Notes under the pieces: generated by a model
Database searches by the model: none
Told to the model about the DNA's origin: nothing
Seen by the model: only the letters and a program-made list of their open reading frames with translations
Program-made: the position numbers and the translations under genes
Shown: positions 17,128-25,745 of the stretch, piece after piece
Numbering within the stretch: position 1 is the stretch's first letter
Layout: each line of letters begins with the position of its first letter
Source of the DNA: Phyllobacterium trifolii
GTDB taxonomy: Bacteria; Pseudomonadota; Alphaproteobacteria; Rhizobiales; Rhizobiaceae
DNA length: 64,000 nt
NCBI RefSeq assembly: GCF_014192095.1
Contig: NZ_JACHXN010000010.1
Span: 62,001 to 126,000, forward strand
Reading direction: 5' to 3'

Positions 17128-17568
17128 CTAAATCTCTTTTCCTGGATAAATGACACCCTTGCGGATGATGATATTGGCATAAAGCCGTGGCTCGCCCGTC
17201 GCAATGATGGTGTGGGCGTTTCTCACACGCGCATAAAGCGCATCGCCATCAAGCGCAACCAGCGCAAAGCCCGGCACGCGCCGGGCACATACCGCTTCCA
17301 TTTCATCGTGGACTGGATCGGCCAGCGGAGCTTTGCCCTTCACCGACGCGCGAAACAGCGCTTGCGGCACGAAGTCATCGACCGGCAGCACCTGCAATAT
17401 GGCATCGAGCAACGGGACCAGCGGCAGGCCATCGGCGCGGATCAGACGTCTTGCATGTTCAAGCGCCGGATAATTGCCGTCGACAAGCGCGATCTCATCG
17501 CCGTGCCCCATGGCGCGCAGTGTCGCCAAAAGCTCAGGCCCCAGCATGGGCGGAATACCGATAAGCAC
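17128..17568 (-). CDS. RbsD/FucU-family sugar mutarotase
   Basis: A 146-residue protein. The family hallmarks are visible: LIGIPPMLGPELLATLRAMGHGDEI in two pieces near the N terminus with the conserved His, then ALVDGNYPA, and a C-terminal IIATGEPRLYANIIIRKG with the active-site Tyr. FucU and RbsD interconvert sugar anomers or ring forms after import. The start is a GTG directly following the regulator's TAA stop. Beside a fructose/mannose-type importer and two sugar-converting enzymes it probably supplies the ring form needed by the kinase or isomerase; which sugar is unknown. Confidence 0.88.
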   Translation of the reverse strand: MLIGIPPMLGPELLATLRAMGHGDEIALVDGNYPALEHARRLIRADGLPLVPLLDAILQVLPVDDFVPQALFRASVKGKAPLADPVHDEMEAVCARRVPGFALVALDGDALYARVRNAHTIIATGEPRLYANIIIRKGVIYPGKEI

Positions 17569-18795
17569 TTAACTGCCCTTCCTGAAAAGCTTCTGTCCCA
17601 GAAGATACCGGTCCGACAGCGGCAGACTGGCGGCGCCGAGCGCTCTTGCGTGAATGCCGACCGTTCCTTCGAAGATCGCCGGCAATTGAATGCCTTCGAG
17701 ATCGAATGTCTCGACATGTCTGCGCACCGCATCGACGATCCGCGCCCGCACGCTTGCCGGCATCCAGCCATCGATGATGGCGGCCTCGAAGTCCACCACC
17801 GAGGACGACGCGATGACGGCCTGTGCGATCGCTTTGCCCGCACGCTCGATCCATGCGTCAAGCTCCGCGCCCATCTCGCCCCAGTCTTCAGGAGAAGCCC
17901 AGAGCGGCGAGGGGTCCCGGCCAAGCTCGGTAACATCCCGTTCCAGCGCGGTGATCGACGCGATGTCAATCAGCTGGCGCGCAGTACCGTCCGGTCCCGG
18001 CACCGGCATCGAGCCCAGCGCACCAGCGTTGCCACTGCGGCCCGCATAAAGGCCGCCGTTGATAACGATGCCCCCGCCGATAAAGGAACCGATATAGAAA
18101 TAGACGAAATCATTGACGTCCTTGGTCTGGCCGAACACAAGTTCGGCCCCGCAGGCGGCAGTCATGTCGTTCTGCAGATAAACCGGGAACGAACAAAGCG
18201 CCGCCACCTTCTCGCGGATATCACAGTCGCGCCATTCGTCCATGACCGTCTGCGGTGCGCCCACCGTATCGGCCCACTTCCACAATTCGAAGGGAGCGGC
18301 AATGCCAATTCCCGCGACCCGTTCGCGCTGCTTTGGCGTCAGCGCCTCCATCATCTGCGTCATGCCCGTGGCGGCGAAGCTGAAGATCGGTTCCGGCGTT
18401 GGATAATCATAAGGCATATGCAGCATGGAACGGATGCGGCCGAGAAAGTCGATCAGCACCAGGTCGGCACTGCGGCGTCCGATCTTCAGCCCAAAGAAAA
18501 ATGCGCCTTCCGGATTGAGCGACATGGGGATCAATGGCTGGCCGATGCGTCCGCGCAGCGGCTCCTCTCGCGACAGGAGCTCGTCAGCTTCCAGCATGCG
18601 CATGATGATTGAGCTCGTCTGCGCCGAAAGTCCGGTCATCCGGGCGATGGCCGTCTTGGCGAGGCTGCCGTGCTGGCGCAGAAGCGAAAGCACCACGCGC
18701 TCATTATGATCGCGCATGCCACTTTGATTGGTACCGTGATGAAGCGTCAGCCTGGTTCCTCCCGTGCCGGAACGCTCCGATACTCGAATACTCAA
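17569..18795 (-). CDS. ROK-family transcriptional regulator (FrcR-like)
   Basis: A 408-residue repressor with an N-terminal winged helix (GTNQSGMRDHNERVVLSLL, then KTAIARMTGLSAQTSSIIM) and a C-terminal ROK sugar-binding domain (GIGIAAPFELW, IGSFIGGGIVINGGLY). The frame is open to 18885. I favour the TTG at 18795, with GGGAGG 9 bases upstream, because it puts the dyad at 18847-18884 outside the gene and gives a usual N terminus; this start is the least certain point. Its position, divergent from frcBCA and first in the mutarotase-fructokinase operon, matches FrcR of Sinorhizobium, the likely repressor of both transcripts. Confidence 0.85.
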   Translation of the reverse strand: MSIRVSERSGTGGTRLTLHHGTNQSGMRDHNERVVLSLLRQHGSLAKTAIARMTGLSAQTSSIIMRMLEADELLSREEPLRGRIGQPLIPMSLNPEGAFFFGLKIGRRSADLVLIDFLGRIRSMLHMPYDYPTPEPIFSFAATGMTQMMEALTPKQRERVAGIGIAAPFELWKWADTVGAPQTVMDEWRDCDIREKVAALCSFPVYLQNDMTAACGAELVFGQTKDVNDFVYFYIGSFIGGGIVINGGLYAGRSGNAGALGSMPVPGPDGTARQLIDIASITALERDVTELGRDPSPLWASPEDWGEMGAELDAWIERAGKAIAQAVIASSSVVDFEAAIIDGWMPASVRARIVDAVRRHVETFDLEGIQLPAIFEGTVGIHARALGAASLPLSDRYLLGQKLFRKGS

Positions 18796-18846
18796 GGACC
18801 TGGTCCTCCCATGAATATGGCGGACAATGGAGATATTGGGGAATGC

Positions 18847-18884
18847 TGTCAATATTAAATCAGAGTGATTTATTAATGTTGACA
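18847..18884. promoter_or_regulatory. Divergent promoter/operator dyad between the ROK regulator and frcB
   Basis: An imperfect inverted repeat is centred near 18864 (TTAAATCA / TGATTTATTAA), and each outer end carries TTGACA reading outward: 18847-18852 on the minus strand and 18879-18884 on the plus strand. Both -35 hexamers therefore flank the dyad. On the plus strand, TTTGCT/TTGCTA lies 17-18 bases downstream as a possible -10. A regulator bound to the dyad would block both promoters. Confidence 0.55.
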
Positions 18885-19013
18885 CGTCGCGATGAGTGGT
18901 ATTTGCTACGCTTCAACACTTGGCCGGAGGACTGTCTGGGGTGTTTACGAGGAACAGGGCGCGACTAGTGTCGGCCCGTCGCGCTGCCGCGCGATTTTTT
19001 GGGAGGAAGTGAC

Positions 19014-20048
19014 ATGCGTAGAAGCATTTATCTGAAATCAACCATCTTTAGCGCCGCCGCTGTGGCCATTGCTGCCTTTGCCGCTCCGGCCCAAGCCGCC
19101 GGTGTGGGCGCATGCCTCATCACCAAGACCGATACCAACCCGTTCTTCGTCAAGATGAAAGAGGGTGCCCTCGCCAAGTCGAAGGAACTCGGCGTTGACC
19201 TGAAGACCTATGCGGGCAAGATCGACGGCGACAGCGAAAGCCAGGTAGCAGCTATCGAGACCTGCATTGCCGATGGCGCCAAGGGTATCCTGATCACTGC
19301 GTCCGATACGGCCGGCATCGTTTCCTCGGTCAAGCAGGCACGCGATGCGGGCCTCCTGGTCATCGCTCTCGACACGCCGCTCGATCCGGCCGACGCAGCC
19401 GATGCCACCTTCGCCACGGACAACCTCCTCGCCGGCGAGCTAATCGGCAAATGGGCTGCCGGGACACTCGGCGACAAGGCCAAGGACGCCAAGATCGCTT
19501 TCCTTGATCTGACCCCGTCGCAGCCAACCGTCGACGTTCTGCGCGACCAGGGTTTCATGAAGGGCTTCGGCATCGATGTCGTCGATATCAACAAGATCGG
19601 CGACGAAAAGGATCCGCGCATCGTCGGCCATGACGTGACCAACGGCAATGAAGAAGGCGGCCGCAAGGCTATGGAAAACCTTCTGCAGAAAGATCCCGGC
19701 ATCAATGTCGTTCATACGATCAATGAGCCTGCAGCTGCCGGTGCTTATGAAGCTCTGAAGGCCTTCGGCAAGGAAAAAGACGTCCTCATCGTTTCCGTCG
19801 ACGGCGGCTGCCCAGGCGTGAAGAACGTCGAGGCCGGCGTGATCGGCGCGACATCGCAGCAGTATCCATTGCTGATGGCGTCGCTCGGCATTGAAGCGAT
19901 CAAGAAGTTCGCCGACAGCGGCGAAAAGCCGAAGCCGACCGAAGGCAAAAACTTCTTTGACACGGGCGTTTCGCTCGTCACCGACAAGCCTGTCCAAGGC
20001 CTCGAATCCATCGACGTCAAGACTGGCACCAGCAAGTGCTGGGGCTGA
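19014..20048 (+). CDS. frcB: Fructose-type ABC transporter, periplasmic binding protein
   Basis: A 344-residue Peripla_BP_4 protein with a signal peptide ending near APAQAAG. The mature part runs [20 protein letters not shown], then [17 protein letters not shown], a strong match to Sinorhizobium FrcB. In that organism FrcB binds fructose and also ribose and mannose. The ATG at 19014 follows GGGAGGAAG; an upstream in-frame TTG at 18999 is not favoured. First gene of the importer operon, it is followed by a 250-base gap rich in palindromes before frcC, which may favour excess binding protein. Confidence 0.93.
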   Translation: MRRSIYLKSTIFSAAAVAIAAFAAPAQAAGVGACLITKTDTNPFFVKMKEGALAKSKELGVDLKTYAGKIDGDSESQVAAIETCIADGAKGILITASDTAGIVSSVKQARDAGLLVIALDTPLDPADAADATFATDNLLAGELIGKWAAGTLGDKAKDAKIAFLDLTPSQPTVDVLRDQGFMKGFGIDVVDINKIGDEKDPRIVGHDVTNGNEEGGRKAMENLLQKDPGINVVHTINEPAAAGAYEALKAFGKEKDVLIVSVDGGCPGVKNVEAGVIGATSQQYPLLMASLGIEAIKKFADSGEKPKPTEGKNFFDTGVSLVTDKPVQGLESIDVKTGTSKCWG

Positions 20049-20060
20049 TTTAGCGCCTTA

Positions 20061-20216
20061 TTTCTCCGTTTGTGGGAGAGAAAGGATTTTCTTGAATTTA
20101 GCCTCTTTGCCAAATTCATGGAAGATCCAGGCGAGGGGATTTGCAGTACACCAGCACTATCCCCTCTCTTGCGATTTCTAGCACTTAGAAATCGCTTTCT
20201 CCCCGCAAGCGGGAGA
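20061..20216. repeat. Mosaic palindromic repeat between frcB and frcC
   Basis: A chain of hairpins: TCTCC..GGGAGA at the left, a 10-bp stem GCGATTTCTA/TAGAAATCGC (20172-20196), and TCTCCC..GGGAGA at the right. Sequence modules are shared with the element at 22983-23152. No coding potential. Confidence 0.65.
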
Positions 20217-20298
20217 TAATCGGCATCCTCGCGCATAAGAACTCCACCGTATAAATGTCCCTGTCGGACTGCTATGAATATTTACAGGAGGTCACATT

Positions 20299-21378
20299 AT
20301 GACAGACACACCGCAAACGCCTCGAACGCCTCAAGAATTCGAAAGCGCGGTGGCACGGGAAACCGCTGTTGCCAGCTTCGACACCCATGAGAAAAGTCTT
20401 CTCGAAAGGATCCGGCATTTTCTTCATTCCAGCCCGGCTTCCGTTCCCCTCATCGTTCTGGTGCTGTCGCTGGTGATCTTTGCGGTCATTGTCGGCTCGC
20501 GCTTTTTCACTCCGTTTGCGCTGTCGCTCATCCTGCAGCAGGTGGCTATCGTCGGCATTGTCGGCGCTGCCCAAACCCTGGTCGTGCTGACCGCAGGTAT
20601 CGACCTTTCGGTCGGCGCCATCATGGTGCTGACGTCGGTCATCATGGGTCAGTTCACCTTCCGCTATGGCATGCCGGTCGAGTTGGCCATCCTGTGCGGG
20701 ATCGCGCTAGGTGCCCTGTGCGGCTTCATCAATGGCGTCCTCATCGCCTATCTCAAGCTGCCACCCTTCATCGTCACGCTCGGTACCTGGCAGATCTATC
20801 TGGCGACGACCTATATCTATTCAGCCAACGAGACGATCCGTGCCCAGGATATCGAGGCGAACGCCAAGCTCCTGCAATTCTTTGGCGAAAAGGTGCCCAT
20901 AGGCGGCGCCACCTTCACCTATGGCGTCTTCATCATGATCCTGCTGATTGCCATACTCTGGTATGTGCTCAACCACACCGCCTGGGGCCGCCATGTCTAC
21001 GCCATCGGCGATGATCCGGAGGCGGCAAAACTCTCCGGTGTCAGCACCAAGCGCGTGCTCATTGCTGTCTACGTGCTCGCCGGTCTCATCTGTGCGCTGG
21101 CCGGCTGGGTATCGATCGGACGCAACGGCTCGGTTTCCCCGCAGATCGGCCAGTTCGCCAATATCGAATCCATCACCGCTGTGGTGATCGGCGGCATGTC
21201 GCTGTTCGGCGGACGCGGCTCCATCATGGGCATGCTCTTCGGCGCATTGATCGTCGGCGTCTTCTCCTTCGGTATGCGCATGTACGGTACCGACGTTCAA
21301 TGGACGTATCTCATCATCGGTGTATTGATCATCCTGGCTGTCGCTATCGACCAGTGGATCAGAAAGGTAGCAGGCTGA
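20299..21378 (+). CDS. frcC: Fructose-type ABC transporter permease
   Basis: A 359-residue BPD_transp_2 permease. A soluble N-terminal segment of about 45 residues precedes a series of hydrophobic helices (PLIVLVLSLVIFAVIVGSRF, LILQQVAIVGIVGAAQTLVV). The family motif TAGIDLSVGAIM is present, and the loop GDDPEAAKLSGVSTKR near the C terminus matches the EAA-like ATPase contact. AGGAGG lies 8 bases before the ATG. The stop overlaps the start of frcA (TGATG), so permease and ATPase are translationally coupled. Confidence 0.93.
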   Translation: MTDTPQTPRTPQEFESAVARETAVASFDTHEKSLLERIRHFLHSSPASVPLIVLVLSLVIFAVIVGSRFFTPFALSLILQQVAIVGIVGAAQTLVVLTAGIDLSVGAIMVLTSVIMGQFTFRYGMPVELAILCGIALGALCGFINGVLIAYLKLPPFIVTLGTWQIYLATTYIYSANETIRAQDIEANAKLLQFFGEKVPIGGATFTYGVFIMILLIAILWYVLNHTAWGRHVYAIGDDPEAAKLSGVSTKRVLIAVYVLAGLICALAGWVSIGRNGSVSPQIGQFANIESITAVVIGGMSLFGGRGSIMGMLFGALIVGVFSFGMRMYGTDVQWTYLIIGVLIILAVAIDQWIRKVAG

Positions 21379-22148
21379 TGTCAAGAGAACCCATTCTTAC
21401 CGCACGCGGACTGGTCAAGCGCTACGGCCGCGTCACAGCACTCGATCACGCGGATTTCGACCTCTACCCGGGCGAAGTGCTTGCCGTGATCGGCGATAAC
21501 GGTGCCGGAAAATCATCACTGATCAAGGCGATTTCCGGCGCAGTACGTCCGGATGAAGGCGAGATGACGCTGGAGGGCAAGCCGATCCATTTTCGCTCGC
21601 CCATGGAAGCACGCGACGCCGGGATCGAAACCGTCTATCAGAACCTGGCACTCTCACCGGCGCTATCGATTGCCGACAACATGTTTCTCGGCCGCGAAAT
21701 CCGCAAGCCGGGCGTCATGGGCAGCTGGTTCAGGATGCTCGACCGCAAGGCGATGGAAAAGAAGGCGCGGGACAAGCTCACCGAGCTCGGCCTGATGACC
21801 ATCCAGAACATCAGCCAGGCAGTGGAGACACTTTCCGGCGGTCAGCGGCAGGGCGTTGCGGTGGCGCGTGCCGCGGCCTTCGGCTCGAAGGTCGTCATCA
21901 TGGACGAGCCGACGGCAGCGCTCGGCGTCAAGGAATCCCGCCGGGTCCTCGAACTCATCCAGGACGTCAAAAAACGCGGATTGCCGATTGTGCTCATCTC
22001 GCACAACATGCCACACGTTTTCGAAGTGGCCGACCGCATCCACATCCACCGTCTCGGCAAGCGTCTTACCGTGATCAATCCGACGGAGTATACGATGTCG
22101 GATGCCGTCGCCTTCATGACGGGCGCCAAGGCACCGCCGCCCAGCTAA
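21378..22148 (+). CDS. frcA: Fructose-type ABC transporter ATPase
   Basis: A 256-residue single nucleotide-binding domain: Walker A GDNGAGKSS, signature LSGGQRQGVAVARA, Walker B VVIMDEPTAALGV. Unlike RbsA or MglA, which carry two tandem domains, FrcA-type importers use one, as here. It powers the FrcBC uptake system. I start at the ATG at 21378, overlapping the frcC stop; the longer open frame reaching back into frcC is a shadow. A hairpin follows 28 bases after the stop. Confidence 0.94.
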   Translation: MSREPILTARGLVKRYGRVTALDHADFDLYPGEVLAVIGDNGAGKSSLIKAISGAVRPDEGEMTLEGKPIHFRSPMEARDAGIETVYQNLALSPALSIADNMFLGREIRKPGVMGSWFRMLDRKAMEKKARDKLTELGLMTIQNISQAVETLSGGQRQGVAVARAAAFGSKVVIMDEPTAALGVKESRRVLELIQDVKKRGLPIVLISHNMPHVFEVADRIHIHRLGKRLTVINPTEYTMSDAVAFMTGAKAPPPS

Positions 22149-22175
22149 AACGAGGCGAATTTGGATGGAAACGAT

Positions 22176-22221
22176 GGCGCTGGTTATCTCTCCCCTAGTG
22201 GGAGAGATAACCTGGCGCCAC
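22176..22221. repeat. Long hairpin between frcA and the isomerase gene
   Basis: TGGCGC-TGGTTATCTCTCCC pairs with GGGAGAGATAACC-TGGCGCCA across a CTAGT loop, giving about 19 paired bases with a small bulge. It carries the TCTCCC/GGGAGA module seen in the two other frc-operon repeats. No T-run follows directly, so it is more likely an mRNA-processing or stability element than a terminator. Confidence 0.65.
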
Positions 22222-22255
22222 TTAAGCGACTACAGTTAAAGGATTTTTTTGAGAA

Positions 22256-22945
22256 ATGAAGCGTTCTGAAGTCAATGAGATCATCCGCGAAAGCGACAAG
22301 TTCATCCGTTCGTTCGGCTATGTCATGCCGCCTTTCGCCTATTGGTCTCCGGAAGAGCTGAAGACCCGCACCGCAACCGATTCGAAGGCCATCCTGCAGG
22401 CGCGCCTCGGCTGGGACATCACCGATTACGGCCAGGGCAAATTCGACGAACTTGGGCTTTTCCTCTTCACCACGCGTAATGGCAATCAGGAAGACCTGAA
22501 AAAGGGCGGCGGCATGCTATACGCCGAGAAGATCATGATCAGCCGCGAGAAGCAGCTGTCGCCGATGCACCGCCATATCGTCAAGGCGGAAGACATCATC
22601 AATCGCGGCGGCGGCACATTGGTGCTCGAGCTGTTCAACTCCAATTCCGACGGCAGCGTCGATGAGAAGACCGACGTTGAGGTCGCAACGGACGGCCGCA
22701 TCGTCCGCCAGAAGGCAGGTGGTCTCTTGAAGCTGCAGCCGGGTGAGAGCGTCACGCTTCTGCCGGGAAACTGGCATGCATTCTGGGGCGAGGGCGGCGA
22801 CGTGCTGATTGGCGAAGTCTCCACGGTCAATGACGATCTCACCGACAATATCTTCCGCGAACCGATCGGCCGTTTCTCCTCGATCGACGAGGACGAGGTA
22901 CCGCTGCATTTGCTGGTCTCCGACTACGACAAATGGCTGGCGTGA
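22256..22945 (+). CDS. D-lyxose ketol-isomerase family protein (D-mannose/D-lyxose isomerase)
   Basis: A 229-residue cupin-fold isomerase. Metal-binding histidines sit in LSPMHRHIVKAEDIINRGGG, with the conserved glutamate in LVLELF and a later histidine in LPGNWHAFWGE. Family enzymes interconvert D-lyxose with D-xylulose and, often well, D-mannose with D-fructose. The gene follows frcA, separated by 107 bases containing a hairpin; AAAGGA precedes the start. With frcBCA upstream and fructokinase on the opposite strand, conversion of imported mannose to fructose is an attractive but unproven role. Confidence 0.87.
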   Translation: MKRSEVNEIIRESDKFIRSFGYVMPPFAYWSPEELKTRTATDSKAILQARLGWDITDYGQGKFDELGLFLFTTRNGNQEDLKKGGGMLYAEKIMISREKQLSPMHRHIVKAEDIINRGGGTLVLELFNSNSDGSVDEKTDVEVATDGRIVRQKAGGLLKLQPGESVTLLPGNWHAFWGEGGDVLIGEVSTVNDDLTDNIFREPIGRFSSIDEDEVPLHLLVSDYDKWLA

Positions 22946-22982
22946 CAATTCCCGATATGCGCTGACGGCTGATGCCGATTTA

Positions 22983-23152
22983 TCTCTGCCCTTGCGGGAG
23001 AGAAAGTGATTTCAGCATCTTAGCCCTTGCTAAGTGCTAGAAATCACAAGAGAGGGGATTTGCTTCACTGAACTCCCCCTCTCTTGGATTTTCTAGGGAT
23101 TTAGCAAATGTTAAATCCAAGAAAATCCTTTCTCCCCCACAAGGGGGGAGAT
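22983..23152. repeat. Mosaic palindromic repeat between the isomerase and frcK
   Basis: Five palindromic modules lie in tandem: TCTC..GAGA; GTGATTTC..GAAATCAC, itself enclosing CTTAGC/GCTAAG; AAGAGAGGGGA..TCCCCCTCTCTT; GGATTTTCT..AGAAAATCC; and TCTCCCCC..GGGGGGAGA. It is a more complete version of the element at 20061-20216. Confidence 0.7.
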
Positions 23153-23191
23153 ACAACCTACAGTATCGAATATCCCAATGAGCACACAACC

Positions 23192-23818
23192 ATGCTGACT
23201 ACCCTCGAAGATCTGGTTCCGGAGATACTTGCCCGGGCGGCAGGTACTCCTCGCTTGATCGTGGCGATTGCCGGTCCTCCCGGATCCGGCAAATCCACCG
23301 CGTCCGCCTCGCTTTGTGCGGCCATCAACTTGCGAGAAGCGGACGCAGCGGTAGTCGTGCCGATGGATGGGTTTCATCTCGACAATGCCATTCTCGACGC
23401 GTTGGACCTGCGCAAGCGCAAAGGCTCACCGCCGACCTTCGACGTTGCCGGTTTCGAGGTGCTGTTGCGGCGGCTGCGCGAGACACGCGAAGACGTCGTC
23501 ATACCGCTGTTCGACCGCAAGCTCGATCTGGCGAGGGCAGGGGCCGGCATCGTCAAGGCGGATCAGCGCATCCTCCTCGTCGAAGGCAACTATCTCCTTC
23601 TCAACCAGCCGCCATGGGACCGGCTGGCGCCACTCTTCGACCTGACGATCTTCCTCGACGTCGACCGGCTCGAACTTGAAAACCGGCTGGTGCAGCGCTG
23701 GCTCGCCCACGGCCATAATGTCGGCTCGGCTCAGGCACGTGCCTTGTCCAATGACATGCCCAATGCGGAACTGGTGCTCGAGGAGTCGAGGGCGGCGGAT
23801 TATACCGTCAAAAACTGA
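23192..23818 (+). CDS. frcK: FrcK-like P-loop kinase (uridine kinase/pantothenate kinase superfamily)
   Basis: A 208-residue P-loop protein. Walker A is GPPGSGKST (residues 28-36); VPMDGFHLDN follows, and LLVEGNYLLLN carries the Walker B-like glutamate of the uridine kinase/PanK superfamily. It matches the protein encoded at the end of the rhizobial frcBCAK operon, whose substrate is not settled; a sugar or nucleoside kinase is likely. The open frame extends upstream to 23108 into the palindromic repeat; the ATG at 23192 (MLTTLEDL) gives the family-like N terminus. Confidence 0.85.
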   Translation: MLTTLEDLVPEILARAAGTPRLIVAIAGPPGSGKSTASASLCAAINLREADAAVVVPMDGFHLDNAILDALDLRKRKGSPPTFDVAGFEVLLRRLRETREDVVIPLFDRKLDLARAGAGIVKADQRILLVEGNYLLLNQPPWDRLAPLFDLTIFLDVDRLELENRLVQRWLAHGHNVGSAQARALSNDMPNAELVLEESRAADYTVKN

Positions 23819-24058
23819 GTTTTAAGATAGAGAGCGAAAACCAGAACATTTTTCGCACGAACTTCGACGATTCCTGCACAAGAAGTTCCGAAACTGGTGC
23901 AAGAATGTGCGATTCTGCCGCAGAATTTTCAACCAGTACGGGAAATTTGGTTGTGCCTGGTAGCATTCTCGGTCCCTTGACTTTCACCCTTGCAAGATGA
24001 CAATCCTGCTCCACCAATACCGTTCCAATAGTGGAACTTTCCGTGTGAGTTTCCTGCC

Positions 24059-24826
24059 ATGATGCCCTCTGCCATATTTCCGGATCTGAAAGACCGTTCC
24101 GTACTCATTACCGGGGGAGGGTCGGGCATCGGTGCCGCGCTCACCGAAGGCTTCATCGCCCAAGGCTCGCGTGTTGCCTTTATCGATATCGCCGAGGAGG
24201 CCTCGCAGGCCCTCGTAGATTCCCTGGACAAGCAGTACGGCAACCGGCCCCTTTACCTAAAAGCGGACCTTTCCAACATCGAAGCCCTGCGGAACGCGAT
24301 TGCGCAAGCCATTGATAGCAATGGACCAATTACAGTTCTCGTCAATAACGCGGCTTGGGATGACCGGCACGATATCGACGATGTGACAGTCGAGTATTGG
24401 GACAAGAACCAGTCGATTAATCTGCGTCCGCAGTTTTTTGCGGCACAGGCGGTCGTGCCCGGCATGCGTCAATCGGGTGGCGGTTCGATCATCAATTTCA
24501 CCTCGACCTCCTTCATGATCAACCAGGGCAACCTGCCGGCCTACACGGCGGCCAAGGCTGGAATCATTGGCCTTACCAAGGGGTTGGCGGGGCGGCTCGG
24601 ACCGGAAAAAATTCGCGTCAATGCCATCGCACCGGGCTGGGTGATGACTGATCGCCAGCGCTCTCACTGGGTCACGGAGGAAGGCCTCCGGGTCCATCTC
24701 AACAAGCAGGTTCTGCGCGAGGAAATCCTGCCCGGCGACATGGTCGGACCGTGCCTTTTCCTTGCCTCCGACGCTGCCCGCATGCTCAGCGCCCAGACGC
24801 TGATTGTTGACGGTGGTTACCTGTGA
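24059..24826 (+). CDS. Short-chain dehydrogenase, probable aldose 1-dehydrogenase
   Basis: A 255-residue classical SDR. The cofactor motif is TGGGSGIG (18-25), followed by NNA (96-98), the serine region NFTSTS (147-151) and the catalytic pair Y162-AAAK-type YTAAK (162-166). It leads a four-gene set with DgoK, DgoA and an SMP-30 lactonase, which suggests oxidation of an aldose such as D-galactose to its lactone. Substrate and NAD/NADP choice cannot be read with confidence; the aspartate after the second strand (AFIDI) favours NAD. The 240-base upstream gap shows no clear promoter, and ATG at 24062 is an equal start option. Confidence 0.85.
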   Translation: MMPSAIFPDLKDRSVLITGGGSGIGAALTEGFIAQGSRVAFIDIAEEASQALVDSLDKQYGNRPLYLKADLSNIEALRNAIAQAIDSNGPITVLVNNAAWDDRHDIDDVTVEYWDKNQSINLRPQFFAAQAVVPGMRQSGGGSIINFTSTSFMINQGNLPAYTAAKAGIIGLTKGLAGRLGPEKIRVNAIAPGWVMTDRQRSHWVTEEGLRVHLNKQVLREEILPGDMVGPCLFLASDAARMLSAQTLIVDGGYL

Positions 24827-25740
24827 GCAACGCGGCCTGTTATGCGCTAAGTGATTGGGGAACAAGCCGTTTTCGCCTTTGGCTTGTCGACTGTAACGGG
24901 CATGTTCTAGCTGAGAAACGCTCCGATGACGGCCTCGATACATCCCGTGCTCGTGGTTTTACGGAGACGCTGGAAGGCCATTTGTCAGCGCTTGGTGCGC
25001 CTGCTGATCTGCCCGTCATCATCTGCGGAATGGCCGGATCGCGGCAGGGTTGGGTCGAAGCCAATTACGTCCCGGTTCCGGCCGATCTGAAGGCCATCCT
25101 TTCCGGCGCAGTGAGGATCGAAGGCATCGCCCGCGATGTGCGCATCATTCCCGGACTGTCGCAATCCGGGAGCTCTCCGAATGTCATGCGCGGCGAGGAA
25201 ACCCAACTGCTCGGCGCGATCCTTGATCGCACCTTATCCAATGGAATCATTGCGATGCCGGGGACGCACTCCAAGTGGGTCACATTGGAAGAGGGGAGGG
25301 CGAAGAGCTTCTCCACCTACCTTACGGGCGAACTTTACGCGCTGCTCGCCTCGCAATCGATCTTGCGCCATTCCGTTGGTGATGCCGCGACATCCGCTTC
25401 GCCGGACCATCCACAATTCGAGGCTGCCGTCGAACTCATGTTGTCCGGTAAACGGATGCTTGGCGAACTCTTCGGTATTCGTGCCGCCATGCTTCTCGAT
25501 AATTTATCCCCGGAAGGCGCTGCATCGCGTCTGTCGGGTCTGCTCATCGGCGCGGAAATTGCTGGAGCCAAGGCGAAATCTGGAAGCAGGGTAACACTTG
25601 TGGCTTCCGGTGCGATGGCAGCGCTCTACGGCAAGGCGCTTCATATTGCCGATCTCGATTTCGATCTCGTCGACGCCGACGAAGCCGTGAGGAAGGGCCT
25701 TTTCGTAGCCGCCTCCAGCATTTGGCCGGCCAAAGGATAG
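24823..25740 (+). CDS. dgoK: 2-dehydro-3-deoxygalactonokinase
   Basis: A 305-residue DGOK-family kinase: LSDWGTSRFRLWLVD at the N terminus, IICGMAGSRQGWVEANYVPVP, and GTHSKWV in the middle. It phosphorylates 2-keto-3-deoxygalactonate with ATP in the De Ley-Doudoroff pathway. The GTG start overlaps the SDR stop by GTGA, showing tight coupling. The aldolase follows after 5 bases. Confidence 0.92.
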   Translation: MSNAACYALSDWGTSRFRLWLVDCNGHVLAEKRSDDGLDTSRARGFTETLEGHLSALGAPADLPVIICGMAGSRQGWVEANYVPVPADLKAILSGAVRIEGIARDVRIIPGLSQSGSSPNVMRGEETQLLGAILDRTLSNGIIAMPGTHSKWVTLEEGRAKSFSTYLTGELYALLASQSILRHSVGDAATSASPDHPQFEAAVELMLSGKRMLGELFGIRAAMLLDNLSPEGAASRLSGLLIGAEIAGAKAKSGSRVTLVASGAMAALYGKALHIADLDFDLVDADEAVRKGLFVAASSIWPAKG

Positions 25741-25745
25741 TTCAT

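Noticed and set aside
16064-18612. Long plus-strand open frames across fructokinase, mutarotase and the ROK regulator
   Set aside because: All three minus-strand genes have clear motifs and tight spacing; the plus-strand frames span gene boundaries and carry no domain.
20061-23152. A CRISPR array suggested by repeated palindromes near the frc genes
   Set aside because: The copies differ in length and order, are not regularly spaced, and no cas gene is present; they are mosaic intergenic repeats.
23108-23191. Upstream extension of the FrcK-like kinase
   Set aside because: The added residues are a translation of the palindromic repeat; the ATG at 23192 gives the normal N terminus.
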